This document shows positions 13,366 to 45,721 of a stretch of DNA of 64,000 nucleotides, piece by piece (within the stretch, counting starts at the first letter, position 1; every line of letters begins with the position of its first letter). The DNA is from Amblyornis subalaris (taxonomy: Eukaryota; Chordata; Aves; Passeriformes; Ptilonorhynchidae), in NCBI GenBank assembly GCA_018881555.1, contig JACAXG010000232.1, positions 250,042-314,041 of the forward strand, in the 5' to 3' direction. Under the pieces are notes generated by a model. That model was not told where the DNA came from, did not search any database, and was given only the letters and a program-made list of their open reading frames with translations. The position numbers and the translations under genes are program-made.

Positions 13366-13843
13366 ACCGGAAATATTGCATCCAGCTCTGGAGTCCTCAG
13401 CAGAAGAAACATGTGGCTGTGCTAGAGTAGGTCCAGAGGAGGCCACGGAGATGCTCTGAGGGCTGGAGCCCCTCTGCTCTGGAGCCAGGCTGGGAGAGCT
13501 GGGGGTGTTCACCTGGGGAAGAGAAGGCTCCAGGGAGACCTCAGAGCCCCTTCCAGTGCCTAAAGGGGGATTATAAAAAAGGAGAGTTTTTACACAGGCA
13601 GATTGCAATAGGACAACGGGGAATGGTTTTACAATAAAAGAGTAGAGATTTATATAGAATATTGGGAAGAAATTCTTCCCTGTGAGGTTGGTGAGGCCCT
13701 GGCACAGGTTGCCCAGAGAAGCTGTGGCTCCCTGGAAGTGTTCCAGGCCAGGTTGGATGGGGCTTGGAGCAACCTGGTGTAGTGGNAGGTGTCCCTGCCC
13801 ATGGCACAGGGTTGGAACTGGATGATTTTGAAGGTCCCTTCCA
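13366..13843 (+). repeat. CR1 LINE 3' segment, longest copy in window
   Basis: About 480 bp of CR1 in sense orientation, including the end of the ORF2 region (ATATTGCATCCAGCTCTGG, GGAGGCCACGGAGATGCTC, AGAGAAGGCTCCAGGGAGAC), then the 3' UTR core and the GTCCCTTCCA end. It lacks the tail octamers. Open frames inside it are relics of the element, not genes. Confidence 0.92.
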
Positions 13844-16800
13844 CAAACAGGTTTCCCAGCTATCAGCAGTGAACTTCCTGGTGCAGAAGTGGAATGCTGC
13901 AGGGAACTCTACTCCTGTAAAAGTTTGCATGTTTGAAGAAGTCAGTGCAGTTGTCTGTCATGGCACAAATGGAATATAACTGTCCCATGAGAAATGATCT
14001 CTAGTTTCTGTGTGGTGCTGCTGGAATATGCTTGGGAAATGAGCTGTGTCCACTGAAGCCATCTCTGGGTGGTATTGTTTGTGCCATGCTCAAGTGCTTT
14101 TGGTATTCACAGCTCCTGCGTTTGTTCTNGTGTAGCCTTTGCTCTCCCTGGCCATATTTGTGTCCAGTGTGGGTGTGAGAAATGAAGCATCTTGAGCTTG
14201 GGTCGCGCAGGGGTTTTGGCAAATCGGTGAACCCTTCCCAGAGGCTGTGACTGTCTGGGTGACAGCTGTACTGGTGTCGCCTGGAATTTCCCGCTGNGGC
14301 ATTTTTTGGCAGGCTGGCACTGTAAGANGAGTCGAAGGTTTGGCCCCAGGGCTGCTTTGCCGAGTTGAAGTTCCTTCTATCCACTGGTTAACTGCCGTTG
14401 GAGCAAGCCTTGGGCAGCCACTGGAGAGAAACAAAGAGCCCTCTTCTGAGTGCCTGTGAAAAAGAGAGCTCTTCTGGAGGGAGACATTTCGTCTTTCCCC
14501 TTTGTCTTTTCCCTTATTATTTGTTTTTTCCCTTAGCTGTCATTTGACAGCTCTATCAGCGTCATGGGGGAGTGCCAGATCCCTTAACCTTGGATTCTTT
14601 CTTTGTGTAACACACTTNGTGTTACCTCTTCTCTTTCCATTTACCTCTAATCTGGATGAGGAAGCCATGGCCTTTTCTTAGCATTGTCCAATAATATTTC
14701 CAGAGGTTGAAAAAAAGGTTAAAAAAGCACTTTTGTTCTCTGTTGGGGTTACTGGTGACNGTTCTGCACTTCGCCAGCAGCCTGACATTTTTATAGCTGT
14801 GTCATTGCTCTGTTGGGTGGTGAATCTCCAGGTTAAAGAGCTGGGAATGCTGTTATTAACACAGAAGTGCACCAAGCTGTACAGGTGCCTCATGCAGGGC
14901 AGCCTTTAGTCAAATAACTTTTGCTCTGGAATGTGTGGTCCCTCCCTGCCTGTAAATGTCAGCTTTAATTAAGAGAGAATCTCAACAATGAGATGCAGAC
15001 TTAATTTTTAAAATTTTCTTGTAAACTTTCTCTACTTGCCCTTTTCCCTATTCTCCTTTGATCTTTAGAAAACCTCAGCTATAAAAATAAAGGCTGAAAA
15101 GTGTCTGCTAGGTGGTGAAATATGAGTAAGCACAAACACCTCGACTCATGGATTTGCATGCACTGTGCCCGCCGCCGGCTGCCTTGTCTGCCTTTAGTTG
15201 ACTCAGGATTTTCAGTAGGCAGAGCAGGGATAATTTCCTTGTTCAGCGCTGAACAGGCTGGTTCAAACACCTTGGAGCACGTGTTATCATTATGCATCTT
15301 TGCACAATGCTTCATTGAAGGAAAACTCTGGCTGCAGGCTGGATAAAACAGCGTGGCCTGAATGCGGCGGGTAGGCGGCAACTCCCCAGCCCCGCGGGAG
15401 AGGGTGGGAATGGATCCCTTGGATCCCTCTTGCTTTCATTCCTCCTCCACCATGCTCCTTACACCTCTGTGTTCCTGCAAGGACTGCCTCAGAGCAAAGT
15501 GGGAATGGGCATCCATGTCCATCCTGCCCTCATTTCTGTGTGTTGCTGTCATCAGCTGCCTTCCCGAGTGAGTTTTCCTGCCAAACTCAGCGGAAATGGG
15601 AAATAAAGGCAGTTGAAAAGTCACTACTGAGGCCCCTCTGGTACTGTTGCCCGTGGTGTTTGAGGTGTTTCAGAGGCGATAGAGCAAGAAGGGGTTCCNG
15701 GTTTGCTGGTGGTAAAATGCCACCACAGTTCGGTGGAGCCACATCTATTTCATGAAGCAGAAGTGACGACTCAGGTGGGCGTTGAGTGCTCTGCAGGCTT
15801 CAAGGGACAAAGTGCAGATGAATCACAAGACTCACAGGTGGCCCCAGTATTCAGAGAGTTGAGTATCGTTAATTTGCTTAAATTTTCTATTACTAATGGG
15901 CTTTTACCAGGACTCTNGCACATCTTGTTGCTAGTCTGGGCCTGTTCGGATTTCCCTGGTTATCTTTTTCAGTCACAGTCTTCCTCAAAACAGAGATGTG
16001 TTTTGATTTCAAAAATGACATTTTTGCAGCTCGGTTGCTCATTTTCAGTGCAAGACTTTGCACATCTGCTCAGTGCCTTAAGGAGTCAATAGTTGCTTCA
16101 GGTTGTAATGGACTTTGGCAATGGGTTTGAAGAATATTTTCCTTCAGGAAGCCTTAGGAACCCTTTCAAATACCCCCTCATTAGGATATTTGTCACGTGT
16201 AACTTGATTCATGGTAAGCACATCTATTACAGTTTTGGCTATTCCTTCTTCTGTGCTAAAGATAGTTTCCTCTCTGCTTTTTGTATTTCTTCCATTCAAC
16301 CGTGATTTTTATGATCTTTTTTNCCCTCAAATCTCTTTATCACTTGGCAAGTAAACAGCAGTTATTTGTGCTGTGTTTTCCCTTCCATTTGTGTGACTCA
16401 GCAAAAAACATAAGGAAATTAAGGGGTTGGAAAAAGTCAAATTGGACAGAATTTAGCTGGGTATATTCTGTGTGTCATCCAGTCTGATTTTGCCATATTG
16501 GGCTGAGGTTCTCCTATACCCTCGTTAAGAGTGGGAATATTATGTGTTTCTGCTGCCACATGTAGCAGTCAAGGGAAGATGGTAAGGAAGGGCCTGACCT
16601 GTTTATAAACTTCATGGTGGTTGGTTTGGTTACTGTGTCCCTTTGTAAGTCTTAATGACAAATTTGTTGGGCTCAGATGTTTTTTATTTCTGTTTTTTTT
16701 AGCTGTTGTCTCAACTTCATCATTTGAAGGGCGAGTATCTTGCCTGTTTGTGCTTGTAAATTAGGAAATCTGAGCTTGTTTGGAGTATTNTAGGTTAGTG

Positions 16801-17582
16801 TAGGTTCTTCTGCCCTCCCCATAACGAAAAAACTAAATAAAAATAACTTTGTTTTCACGGGTGTGTGCTTTGGCATTGACCAAATACTCTTTTCTGAGAC
16901 CCCCTAAAGCTGGAAGGAGAGGTTTCAGCACGTCCCGTGGTGGTTGGCGCCTGCCTTTCCAGAGGTGGGCTGGCTCCGAGCGCTGCTTTGGAGCATCCGC
17001 ACGTGTTTCCAATAACCGTAGGTGGAACAGATTATCCCGCTGGCTCTTCCTGGCCGCTATCACAGTAACTTCTGTCCGTGCTTTTGCACGAGTCCTCTCT
17101 TGGCAGGCAGAAGATCTGGGACTACGTTTGCCAAGTCTGCAAGAAAGTAGTTCTTTGTCTTCTGCTGCTGGGTTTTTTGCACAATTTTCTCAGTCGAAAT
17201 GATAGGTATTCTCAGTCTCTGAAGGTAGTCTCATTCTGTTCCAAAACCCTCCTTTTTGGATCTGATTAAATAAATCTCGTGGATCCAAATGCTTCAAGTT
17301 GGAAAGCTAAACATCCCAAAAGACTTGTTTTGTTTTTCATGGAGAAGACAGTCTGAGATGTGCTGGTTTTGTGAATTTTTCTGTGGCAATGNAATAATTT
17401 CAAGCTGTTGAGCTGCTGAACTAAGAGGCTGTTAGTGATGGGCAGGAAGCTGTGGCTAGGTAGCACCATCTGAATAAGAACTTGTCAGAAAGCTGCTTTC
17501 AGCTAATCCCTGGGAGGAAGTGAGCTATAATCAGCACTAAGTGAGCTAATCACAGGAAATCTATTGCTCAACAGGAGCCTTT

Positions 17583-17598
17583 CAAAAAAAAAAAAAAA
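17583..17598. repeat. Poly-A run
   Basis: Homopolymer A run inside PAK2 intron 1, followed by a G-rich stretch. No adjacent LINE or processed pseudogene was recognised, so it is listed only as simple sequence. Confidence 0.6.
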
Positions 17599-19694
17599 GG
17601 AGGGGGGCAGGGAGAAAAGAAGAATACCCATGGAGANTTTTCATTCTGCTTTTGGACTCCAAAATCTATTTGATCTAAGAAAATGGAATATCTGATGAAG
17701 TGAGCAGCCCTCCGATCTCCACTTAGAAATGGCACCTCTTTTCCAGAATAATGCAGCATCAATCTCACCTCCTCCAGTAAGGTGATTTTCAGGTATTAAG
17801 AGGTGGTGGTGTGGGGAGGCTGCATATAAGCAAACTACCAAAACCTCTGGAGGTCTGGGGGCAATGTCTCCAGACATTTTCAGGAAGGATTTTTATAATA
17901 CAAAGGAAGAGTGGGACATGACTATCTTCAGTCTGCCTTGTTACACCAGTCTTTTCTTGGAGCATCACACACTAGCTCTTGTGTTGTTCTTACTAGCTCT
18001 GTGCTCTTGTTCATGTGACATGTTCTGCCTTGGAGATTTGTTTCCCAGACGTCTCCTTCGCTCTTTTGCTCTGCTCTGGACNTGTTTGTCCTGGATGCAG
18101 TGACAAGTGTTGCCATAAGGCCCCTTGGGAAGGGGTGAAGCCGCTGCCTGGGGATGCTGGAGGAGTAACTGGAGCTTCTCAACCCTGGTGTCCTCTGCAG
18201 GGACTGCACCCACCAGCAGCCCTTCCTTCATTTTTGGCCTGTTCTCTTTTCTTCAGTTCCTTCTGTCAGACCACAAACGGTTCTGCTGGGTTGCATCTGT
18301 GGCCCAAGTGTTGTGCAGTTCAGGTGTTGTCTCAAAAGTATCCTGCAGCTGTAAGTGGCACATCAAGGATTAGGATTTTAAAAGCAAAGTGGTTGTGTTT
18401 CTTAATGCCTCGTTAGCCTGAAATTTGTTACTTCTCCTTATTGGTCAGCCCTGCCAAATAGACTTGAATGAGGCATTTGTGCTGCTCCTTCTGCGTTGTG
18501 CTGCTGATAGTAAATGAGCTGAGTAATTTTTACCTGCAGTAAAGAACTGAGTTTAGTTTGCACCTCCCTGAGCCTCCTGTCACAGATTTATTTGATACTG
18601 CCTCAGTTCTGGCTCCTCAGAGATTGGTGACAGTGGCACAGCATGGTGTGCCAGGAGTAGGAATTTAGGGACATGTTATCAAACAGCTCTGAGCTGGATG
18701 TGTCTTGCTTTGGTTTCTTTTTCCAAGCAGTAGTCCAATGGAGTTTTGCATCACATCCCAGGCAGTGAAATACAGGTGCAGCCTAATCTCCTCAAATACA
18801 TTAATTTAAACATATTAAGAAGACAAATTCAGGTTATGGTGATGTGGGAACTTTCTCCACCAGCTGTTTGATTTGACACATGGTACTGTCTTCCTACCCC
18901 TGCTCAGGGCTTTATAAGGCTGATATGTTTGCATTAAAATGCAGATTTAAAACTGAATCTGCTCAAATACAAGTGCTCAGTGGAAAATGTGAGTGTGCAT
19001 TATAGCAGATGGGAGAACGATTGACTTCAATTTAATTTTACTTCCTTTTATCCTGTTCCTTTTTTCCTTTTATTTCCTCTCCTTGTCTGCAAACAAGTTT
19101 GAGAGGAAATATCCTTGTCCTTTTCCAGAAGTTAGAGGAGCTAAACAGCGGCACAGGGCTTCAGCTGCGATGGGGGTGTGTGTCAGGCTCCATGCCCATC
19201 ACGAGGGAGCCGGGGCCGGCACAAGAGCCGTGCTTAGGAAGTCCTCCAGGAAGCAGCGCAGCTTTATGCTCACACAAGGGGAACTGAGGGGGACAACAAG
19301 AAGAAGCGAGTCAAATCCAAAGCATTCAGACTAACGTGCTGCAGCAGTGTGTGTTTGTCAGCTTTCTGAAAACCCTGCCCAGTCCTAACTTCAGCTTGCA
19401 CTCCCTGTCAGGGTTATGTTTCTGGGTGTTTTCCCACCAGAGGCAGTGACGGGAACGGCTGTGTCTCTCCTGTGACCTGGGTAGGACCGTGGGCTGTCNG
19501 GCCCTTTCCATCCCCAAAGAGGAAAGATGGTGAGCAGCAGGACGTGGATTGCCGAAGTGAAACCCGGCGCACGTGAGCGTTGTGGGCAGGTCTGCAGGGG
19601 CTGGAAGGGACGGGAGGGTGGGTTAAGCTGCAAAAAGAGCTCCCTGTGCNTGTCTTGCCTCAGCCTCTCCGGGCAAAGGTGGAAAGGTTAATGG

Positions 19695-19748
19695 TGTTGA
19701 GTTAACTATTGGACTCGATGATCTGAGAGATCATTTCCAAGCTAAATG
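19695..19748 (+). repeat. CR1 LINE 3' fragment (short)
   Basis: GTTGAGTTAACTATTGGACT followed by CGATGATCTGAGAGATCATT matches the extreme 3' end of the CR1 type whose ending reads TTGGACTCGATGATCTTAGAGG. The terminal octamers are missing. Confidence 0.7.
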
Positions 19749-19879
19749 AAAAGGAGGGGACAGCAACTGGGAGGAGTGTCATGTACTGGGGATGAGGACT
19801 GAGAATCAGAGCCCTGTGGTCACCAGCACTGGCACCTGTGAATGTGTTTTGTGGGTTAAGCAGCAGAGAGGGAAGAGAA

Positions 19880-19911
19880 AAAAGCTTCTCTCTGTGGGGA
19901 GAGAAGCTTTT
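19880..19911. repeat. Perfect 13-bp stem hairpin
   Basis: Left arm AAAAGCTTCTCTC (19880-19892) is the exact reverse complement of GAGAGAAGCTTTT (19899-19911), leaving a 6-nt loop. A T-rich stretch follows. It lies in PAK2 intron 1 and would fold in the primary transcript. It is far too short for a known structured RNA class, and I assign no function. Confidence 0.8.
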
Positions 19912-21946
19912 AGCTCTTTTTGTGTTTGTTTTTTTGGGAGTATAATGGGCTGCAGTCCTGTCCTGTGGTGGGACTGAATCTGTCTGGTCTGTAGTTAAGT
20001 ANTATTTGCAGCTTCACAGCTCGTCTCTGTGGTTCAATCCGTTGCTTCCTAGTTCTTGTATTAAATGTAGTGTGAGTAGTGATTGTGGGGAGTTGCTGAT
20101 GTGCTTGAATACATTATTATTATTGGCATTTCCTACACTGGCAAAGATGAAAGTGAATCCCTCTGCCATGTATTACCTTTAGCATACTTTATAAGGCTGC
20201 TCAAACTCAGGTTAACTATTTTAGTAAATGTCTTTCAGCCAAGCTAAAAAAAACCACTATTTCTTGTGTTGTCTGATTCTGTCAGAGGAACATGAACCCG
20301 ACATCCCCTTTGCTGGGTTACAGACTCCCGGCAGGCACTGGAAAAAAACTTCCTATGTCTTTGCAATTCCCTGCACAAGGAATGAATCAGCAGGGCAGGC
20401 ACGTGGGTGATGGTACAGNAGTGATTCTGTCTGTGATCTGAACAGGCTCCTTCTCTTTGGGAGACTGGGAGAGCAGAAACAGCTTCAGGGGGTATTTGCG
20501 CTCTTCTTTTTAAATTTTTTTTCCTTTTTAAAAATTCTTCCTCCAGTCATTGCCCATAATGCTAAACCTCCGTAGCAATTTCCAAATACTTCCTGATGCT
20601 GTGAAAACTTTCCTTGCATGATGCAGTCAGGGTAAGGGTAAAGGTGGGGGGAACTGCTCTCTTCTTCAGCTGAGTGCCAAAGAAAGAGGGCTATTTGGAT
20701 TTGAATCTGGATAAAATGATTGATTTTTCACTTCCGATGATGACTGAAGGATCGAAATTGTGCTTCTTGCCATGCTTGGCATCAGTGGAGCTGTTGTCAT
20801 TTATTTAAATGATGGATTCAAAGCCGCTATGCATTGAGGTGGGCCTTTGTCCAAACTAAGTTTGAATTCAGCACTTTATTTTAACAATGATCTTTGAAAC
20901 AGCCACTCAGAAATTCTACTATGTGTGATTAAATAAGTCAGTTTAAATTTGTCCTTAAAGCTGAGGTTTTCCTCAACCATAGTTTTAATGAACTGGAAGG
21001 ATTCTGGTGCTGGAGCCAGTCCCTGAGGTGGGAGGCTGATACCTGAGCTCATTGTGTCACTCCAGTTGGCTCCACCAGCCCCACAGGTTGCGTTCCCCCT
21101 GTGGAGCTCCTGGGCTGTACTTCGAGCGAGGTCAAGGATCTCTCTGAACACTTTGAATACTCAGCAGCTGATCAGAGCTGTGGCTCTGAGGGTTCTGCTC
21201 AGATGCTGNTACACCACTTCCTTGAAGGCCCTTGATTTTCTTCTGAAATAGATGTGGATTTCCATATCCTTCCTTCCAAACTGTTGCTTCACAGTCTCTT
21301 CTCTCAAGATACTAAGGAATAGTTTGTTTCGGATCTAGACTGAGTATGTGATGAGCTGCTTGTGTCACTGAAAATGAAGAATTTTTACTAGAGTGAGAAT
21401 TTTATTTTAAAATTACATCAACAGAAGTGCAGTTAATTTTTATTTTTAATTTTTTTCAATTTGTAATCTGAATACCACATTATAGCATTGTTACTTTGGT
21501 GACTGGGCTCTCCAAGGGAGCGTGTGGGGAGCTACTGTGGGTTTGGAGGGCAAACTCTATTCTTGTCCAGTTTGAGGTGCAGGTGAGTTGTTTTTCCTTA
21601 CATCCTGCTCTTGCTCTTATCAGACAGCTCAGAAAAACTGCACAGATGGAGGAAATAATAGGGTTTGTTTTATAAAAATGTAGAAGACTGCTCATGGTAT
21701 TGTGTTCTTCACACAGTGTATCATTTTGGCATTCAAGTTATGTGATAACTTGTTTAGCTGCTGTGATTTATTTAGCTGATTGCATTTGTTCCGAAAAACA
21801 AATTCTTTGTTTTAACTGTCTGTTTCCATTTGGATAGCTAAGGACCCTATATCCTGCTCTTTTCTGAGGTTTGATTAACAGAAGGGACATAGATTATGGT
21901 CCCCTGTACTGCCATCACTCCAAACCCAACTTCAGTAGGACCCTTG

Positions 21947-22022
21947 AATATATATCTGTATATAAGAATATACATATATAGGAATACATACATATATATG
22001 AATATATNAATATATCAACACC
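21947..22022. repeat. AT-rich degenerate tandem repeat
   Basis: Repeated ATATATA words with spacer AATAC/GAATA units (about 11-14 bp periodicity) and one internal N, in PAK2 intron 1. Confidence 0.6.
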
Positions 22023-23819
22023 TTATATTTGATTTATACATCTCAAATGAGTGGCATGTACTTGCTGCAGACAATGTATTGTGAGGGAAGCATTTGGAAT
22101 TAAAATCCCTGTGGGTGGGCTGCTCAGACCTGCTGTTGGGTTGCNGGGTACTTAATTTCTTCCCCTCCANTATTACAGTGCAGATATTGGAGAACATCTT
22201 GTAGATAACTTGCAACATCTGAANGAGCAATCAGTAAGTGAATTTGGAAGAGTGTTGGGAATCACTGCCTGATTCACAACTGCATCCCTGCAGCCACGTT
22301 CAGGTGGCAGGTCTGTTTATCATTCCATTGTCAGCGAAGGGCTCCGGGGCAGGTCTGTGTAGGTGGATGTTGCACAGCCTGCGCTGGCCTCCAAGTCATG
22401 GAGCAACCAGCACATGTCTNGTTTCTTCTGCACTGCCAGAACATTGTGCTGCTTGTGCCTCTGTGCCCATGTGCTTTCATGGGCATTTATGGGGATAATT
22501 AATTTTAATCTCCTAGAGCTTCATGACATAAACCAGTGTGCTCTTGTGCTGCCCCAGTCCAGGCTGCTGGCCTGATTTGTGTCCCTCTGTTGGGATTTGA
22601 CAGCACTTACCCACCCTGTGANATGACAGGGAATGACAGCCCACGTTCTTTTAGTTCTGCTGCTGGGCAGGATGCAGGTGTTGTGTTGTTGGGAGTGCAG
22701 TAATTGAGAGGGGATTGCACTGTCTTGTCGTGGCTCTTGTGAATGACACTGATANTGTGAGTCATGCCTTGGGATGTGGTGGGAAGTTGGTGGGCACTAG
22801 GAGGCCATTCATTTTCCAAACTGTTGTGAGAGGAGGAGGAGGAAGAGGTCAACACAGAGATGTGTTGGCTCCTGTTCCAAAGAGCAAACAGAGGAATTGG
22901 GAGTGTATTTGTTACTATTTGTTACCTGTCATTGAGAGATAGTTTCTGTACATCTTTCTTTGTGCTCTTTACTTGGTAGCAGAGAGGCTGCCTGTTTCCT
23001 GGTGATCAGAGAAAAATTTTCAAAATATTATGAGTAGGGAGGAAATGCTAGCAGAGATTTTTTTGAATGGGGAATGTGTCATGTAGATGTTTTATTGTGC
23101 TGTGATTGTAGCTTTAGCAGCTGTTTGTCCATGGTTTTGCTCATGTTCTTGTTAAGGATTCAGAGAGGATTTTGGTGATACTATATAGTATTTTCTGCCA
23201 GGAGAGAAAGTTTGGCACCAAGTGGAGAAGCAACGCAAAGCCTCATTCAGAAGTGGGGTGCATCCTGTGGGTCTCAGGGCCGTGCCCTTTTATGGAGGCT
23301 GTGTGATTTGGGTAGAGATGTTCTGAATGCAACTTAATGTGGACAGTGTGCTGAATTATGACTGACCNACACAAGCTGTTCCTTTGTGCCCAAGATCTTG
23401 TCTGATAAACGACANGAAGGAAAGCATCTAAGGCTTTTAAAGCTGTTTGGTACTAGAGCGTGAAGCATTTTGGGCTAGAGCTACCCCTAAAGGATGTTGT
23501 ACTTAGGNCCTTTGTGTGAACAGAGAACCAGGTCTGGGAATTGTTCGTTTTGTCTGGGTTACTTTTATCACTGGAAACATTTGTCGCTCCATCCCACGAA
23601 TGCTGCTGCTGGCACAAATGAATGGGTGGCCCAGAAGTGGGAATGAGGAAGGGATTTGCTTCCTTTGGTGCAGGCGTCAGTGTCTGCGTTCCTCAGAGCT
23701 GAATTCACGCCTCCTTCCCCTCTGCCAGCAGAAGAAATGATATATTCGTGTATTCGATGCTCTTTTCCTATGTTCAAATAACACTTCTCTTCCAGGGCTT
23801 CCCCTAGCTATTGAGAACC

Positions 23820-42250
<18,431 letters not shown>

Positions 42251-42328
42251 CGTCCTGCCACAGCCTTCTTCCTTTTTTGTTTGTTTGTATTTTACAAATC
42301 TTTATAATATATGAAATTGTTACACTTC

Positions 42329-42346
42329 GGGGGGGGGAGGGAAGGG
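42329..42346 (+). promoter_or_regulatory. Putative RNA G-quadruplex in PAK2 3' UTR
   Basis: Nine G, then A, GGG, AA, GGG: this satisfies four G3 tracts with loops of 1-2 nt. It starts 79 nt after the stop codon, on the transcribed sense strand. Regulatory function is inference only. Confidence 0.5.
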
Positions 42347-45300
42347 ATTTTTGTGGGGGTGGGAAACATCTGCAAAAGGGAAGAAACTCTCATCCAGAAG
42401 ACACCCAAAATACATTGTGGCGACTCTAGAGATCCCTGTCAGGGATCCAGAAGGAATTGAGGGCTGATTACTGGCCTTTGTGTTTTTTATTCTGATTTGT
42501 TTGTCCCAGACAGCCCAGAAATGCCACTTGCCGTGCCCGGGGCTTTAAGGGGCTTTAACGACTTCGCTGTAACAGCTCCCGTTGTACCCTCTGGGTACTT
42601 TCAATACTTGAATGACAGATTCAAGCTTTCAGAGAGCAGTACTAATTTTACCTGCTGATCTCTTTGACTCTCCTCTTCCTCCCCTCTACCTGCAGTCCCT
42701 CTGGGAAGCTCCCAATGACCAGATTCACAGCAGGTGTGGCAAATGTGAAGGTACATCTTGCCCCTTGTTTCTTTTTCGGGTTAGCTGTTGCTGTACTGTA
42801 GAATCGGCAACTCGGTTACTTAAGGAATTGTATTGTATGGAGATGGTTTTCACTTTTTAAGATGAATATGGAGAGAGAGAGAGGGGGAAGAGAAGTATTT
42901 AGCTGTTTCTCATGCCTGTGCTCTGTGGACTTTTTTTTAATCAAAAATGTGGCCTCTTTGTAGAACCGTAATGATCGGTCAAGTCTTTGGATGTGGGTTA
43001 CGGATATGTAGGTTGGGGTCAGATACTTTATTTATGATCAAATGATCAGTTCTAGTCAGGGCAAGAAAAAATTCCAGCTGTCTTCCTGTCTGCTCTTTTT
43101 TTTCCCTGTTAGACTTTCTGGCCAGAAGCTTGAGGGATAATGTGCTTGGTGCAGTGGGTGGTTCACAAACATGTATCTGTGCTGACTTGGGCTTTGGAAG
43201 TTATGCTGGTGCCTTTGACTTTTTTTATTTTAGATTTCCCTTCTTTGTATCAAATACATTTTTGTATATGTTGTAATTTTTTCCCTCCCCAAGCAAATAA
43301 TGCATCAACCTATGGAGTTGTCAGAGTTTAAAGTATTAGAGCTATTTTTTTCCAGTTTTGTATGTGCTCCATTTGTACTAATGAAACCAGAAGAACAAAT
43401 AACCAGATCTGAGGACACTGATGATACAGGATTTTGAAGATATGATCGGAACAGAAGATGATGAACACCTGGAGATGCCAAAGTTGTGAGGTGAAGCAGG
43501 GGGGAAGCAGTGCTGTCAGAGCATCGTGGGGCCCGTTGGACCGCCTGGTTCGAGGCTGAGAGGCCATGTCACACTGTTCCCTGTCACCACAGACATTGTA
43601 CCAGCCAGGACGGCTGCATCAACCCTTCANCGCAACAAAAAGTGCCTCCTTCTGAAGGACAGCGGCAACCTGAGCCCATGAGTTCGTGGGGTGTTGCCAG
43701 GGGCGAGTTTAGCAGAGCCAGTGCCCCTTCTAGTGCTACAGTCTATGCATTTCAACCTCCCCAAGTGTTTGAGGAAGAGCCAACTGTAGTAACAATGTGC
43801 CAAATGAGTCTGTGAAAGAACNACCACGACTTTAGTGGGATTGTATTGCATTCCCAGTAGGGCAGGGCCTGGGACAGACAGAGTTACGGTTGGGTGTGGA
43901 CAGAAGACCCTGAACAAAAAATTTTTGCACACTTTTCCAAACATTGCTCGCAGGGGANAGAAGTAATTTTCAGAGAATTTCAGTATCTGTATAGAGAGAA
44001 TGACATTTTGGGGACTGGTAGCCAAGGTATGACAAAACCCACTTCCAGGTAAGAATGGCCAGGCAGGACGGCAGAGGCTGTTTGGGGTGATGGTGGAGGG
44101 GAGCAGGGCTGGGGTCTCACAGCTCTGTGGATCATGTGGGGCCAGCAGGGTGCCTTGTTGGGCAGGTTCAGCCTGTGTTCTGCTCCTGTGTGGTAGTTAA
44201 AATCTCTGTTGGGTTAATTATCTTAACTGCTCCATCACAGGGATAAATCCCTCCAGCTGTAAGTGTAAGAATACTTATGGCTTTAAATTTAAATTCAAGG
44301 AAGTGTCTCATTCCAGGTAAGGAAATCCAGGTGCATTTCCCAGGAAAAAAGTTTATTACGAGCCACAGACACTGTAATCACCCTGGTTTCAGTGTGCCCT
44401 GGCTCCCTGGTCAAANGGAGCAGTGAGGAGGCTTGGCTGAGGAAAAAACCTGTTGGACCAGTGGTTCCCTCTCAGTCCATTGCTGGCAATGGACTTGGTG
44501 AAACTCCTTGTGCCAGAGTTAAACTGGGAGCTTTTCTTTCTTTCATATTTTTCTTTTTTTTTTTAATGGCACAATTAGATAAATTTAGCTTTTTTTTTAA
44601 TAGAAAGAAAACAAGAAATCATAAGTAATTTTAACTTATTAGTTCACTTTTATTGATGAATGAGAACAGTTTAAAACATATGGTGCAAAATTTGTCCANT
44701 TTAGTCTACTTAAATGACTTCTGAAGATTCAGCCATCTAAATGTACGAAAGTTGGCCCANTCCCAAAGTTCCCAAATTGTGTGTGTGACCTGGGAAGGTG
44801 TTTAGCTCTGAGGCTGGGAATTGCCAGTGTCTCCCTGTCCGCAGCANCAGCTGTTCTGTGGTGAAGTTTCTNGTGGGGATCAGAGGTGGGGCTGGCAGGA
44901 GAGGAGAGCCAGGGGAAGGTTTCTGTGCTGTGCTTTGGTGTCTGATGGGTTGGGCATCGCTTTTCTGGGGGTGTCTGCAAGGTTAGAAATCCGAACCGTG
45001 GGGTTTCCCTGGTGGGAGCAGAGCGGAGTCCTGAAGAGTTGCTGCAGGGCTGGTCAGCTCTGCTCTGTNACTGGGGCAGGTGCAGACCAGCCACAGCTGG
45101 AGCAAAGGATGGGAAGGGACGATTTGCATCCGAATGTGGGGATTCCCGTGCATCCCTCTTGGGTGCCCGCCCAGGATCCCGAGTGGGGATCCAGTGTGCA
45201 TGTGATCGTGTGAAGTGTCACGCGGGGTTAGTTGGGCAGCTCAGGGCTGAGGTGCAAGTGTGCAGGGAACGTGAGATTCCTGGGATCTTGTTATCATAGA

Positions 45301-45715
45301 ATAAACCAGAGTTCTCATTAAAAACAGCTGTGGGAACGTGCACTTTGCCTTGCCTTAGGTGTTAATGAGACTAATTGGAGCTTTCCCTGGCTCTCCGTGC
45401 GGGGAGGTGCAAAGGTTTGGCTACAGCAGATGGGTCCTGTTGTCAGAGGGGCTGGGAAGGGAGCAAAAAGGTGATTAAGGGTCTCTCCAGCTGTAATTGA
45501 GTCAATAAATCTCTCTGGTCTGTTTTTCCCTCTGTTCCTTATGCTGTTGATGGGAATGGAAGTAGGTGCAAGCTTTCTTTTTATTTTTTTAACTGTCTTC
45601 AGATGTTAATGTTGCCTTTTGTGTAATTTAATCCCATTATGTTATTTAATTGTTACTGCAATATTAACTACTGTATTTGTTGACTTTGTTTAATAACTGT
45701 TCTTTCAGGGCTAGA

Positions 45716-45721
45716 AATAAA
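45716..45721 (+). promoter_or_regulatory. PAK2: PAK2 polyadenylation signal (proximal candidate)
   Basis: AATAAA after a long AT-rich stretch in the PAK2 3' UTR. A distal candidate AATAAA lies at 47459-47464. Confidence 0.5.

Larger units (their letters stand above)
3477..23795 (+). other. PAK2: PAK2 intron 1 (about 20 kb)
   Basis: Long first intron between the untranslated exon and the ATG exon. It holds four CR1 pieces (3990, 10406, 13366, 19695), a poly-A run near 17583, an ATATAT microsatellite near 21950, and a strong 13-bp hairpin at 19880-19911. I found no second gene and no open frame resembling a known family. First introns of this size often carry enhancers, but none can be named from sequence alone. 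Confidence 0.6.
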
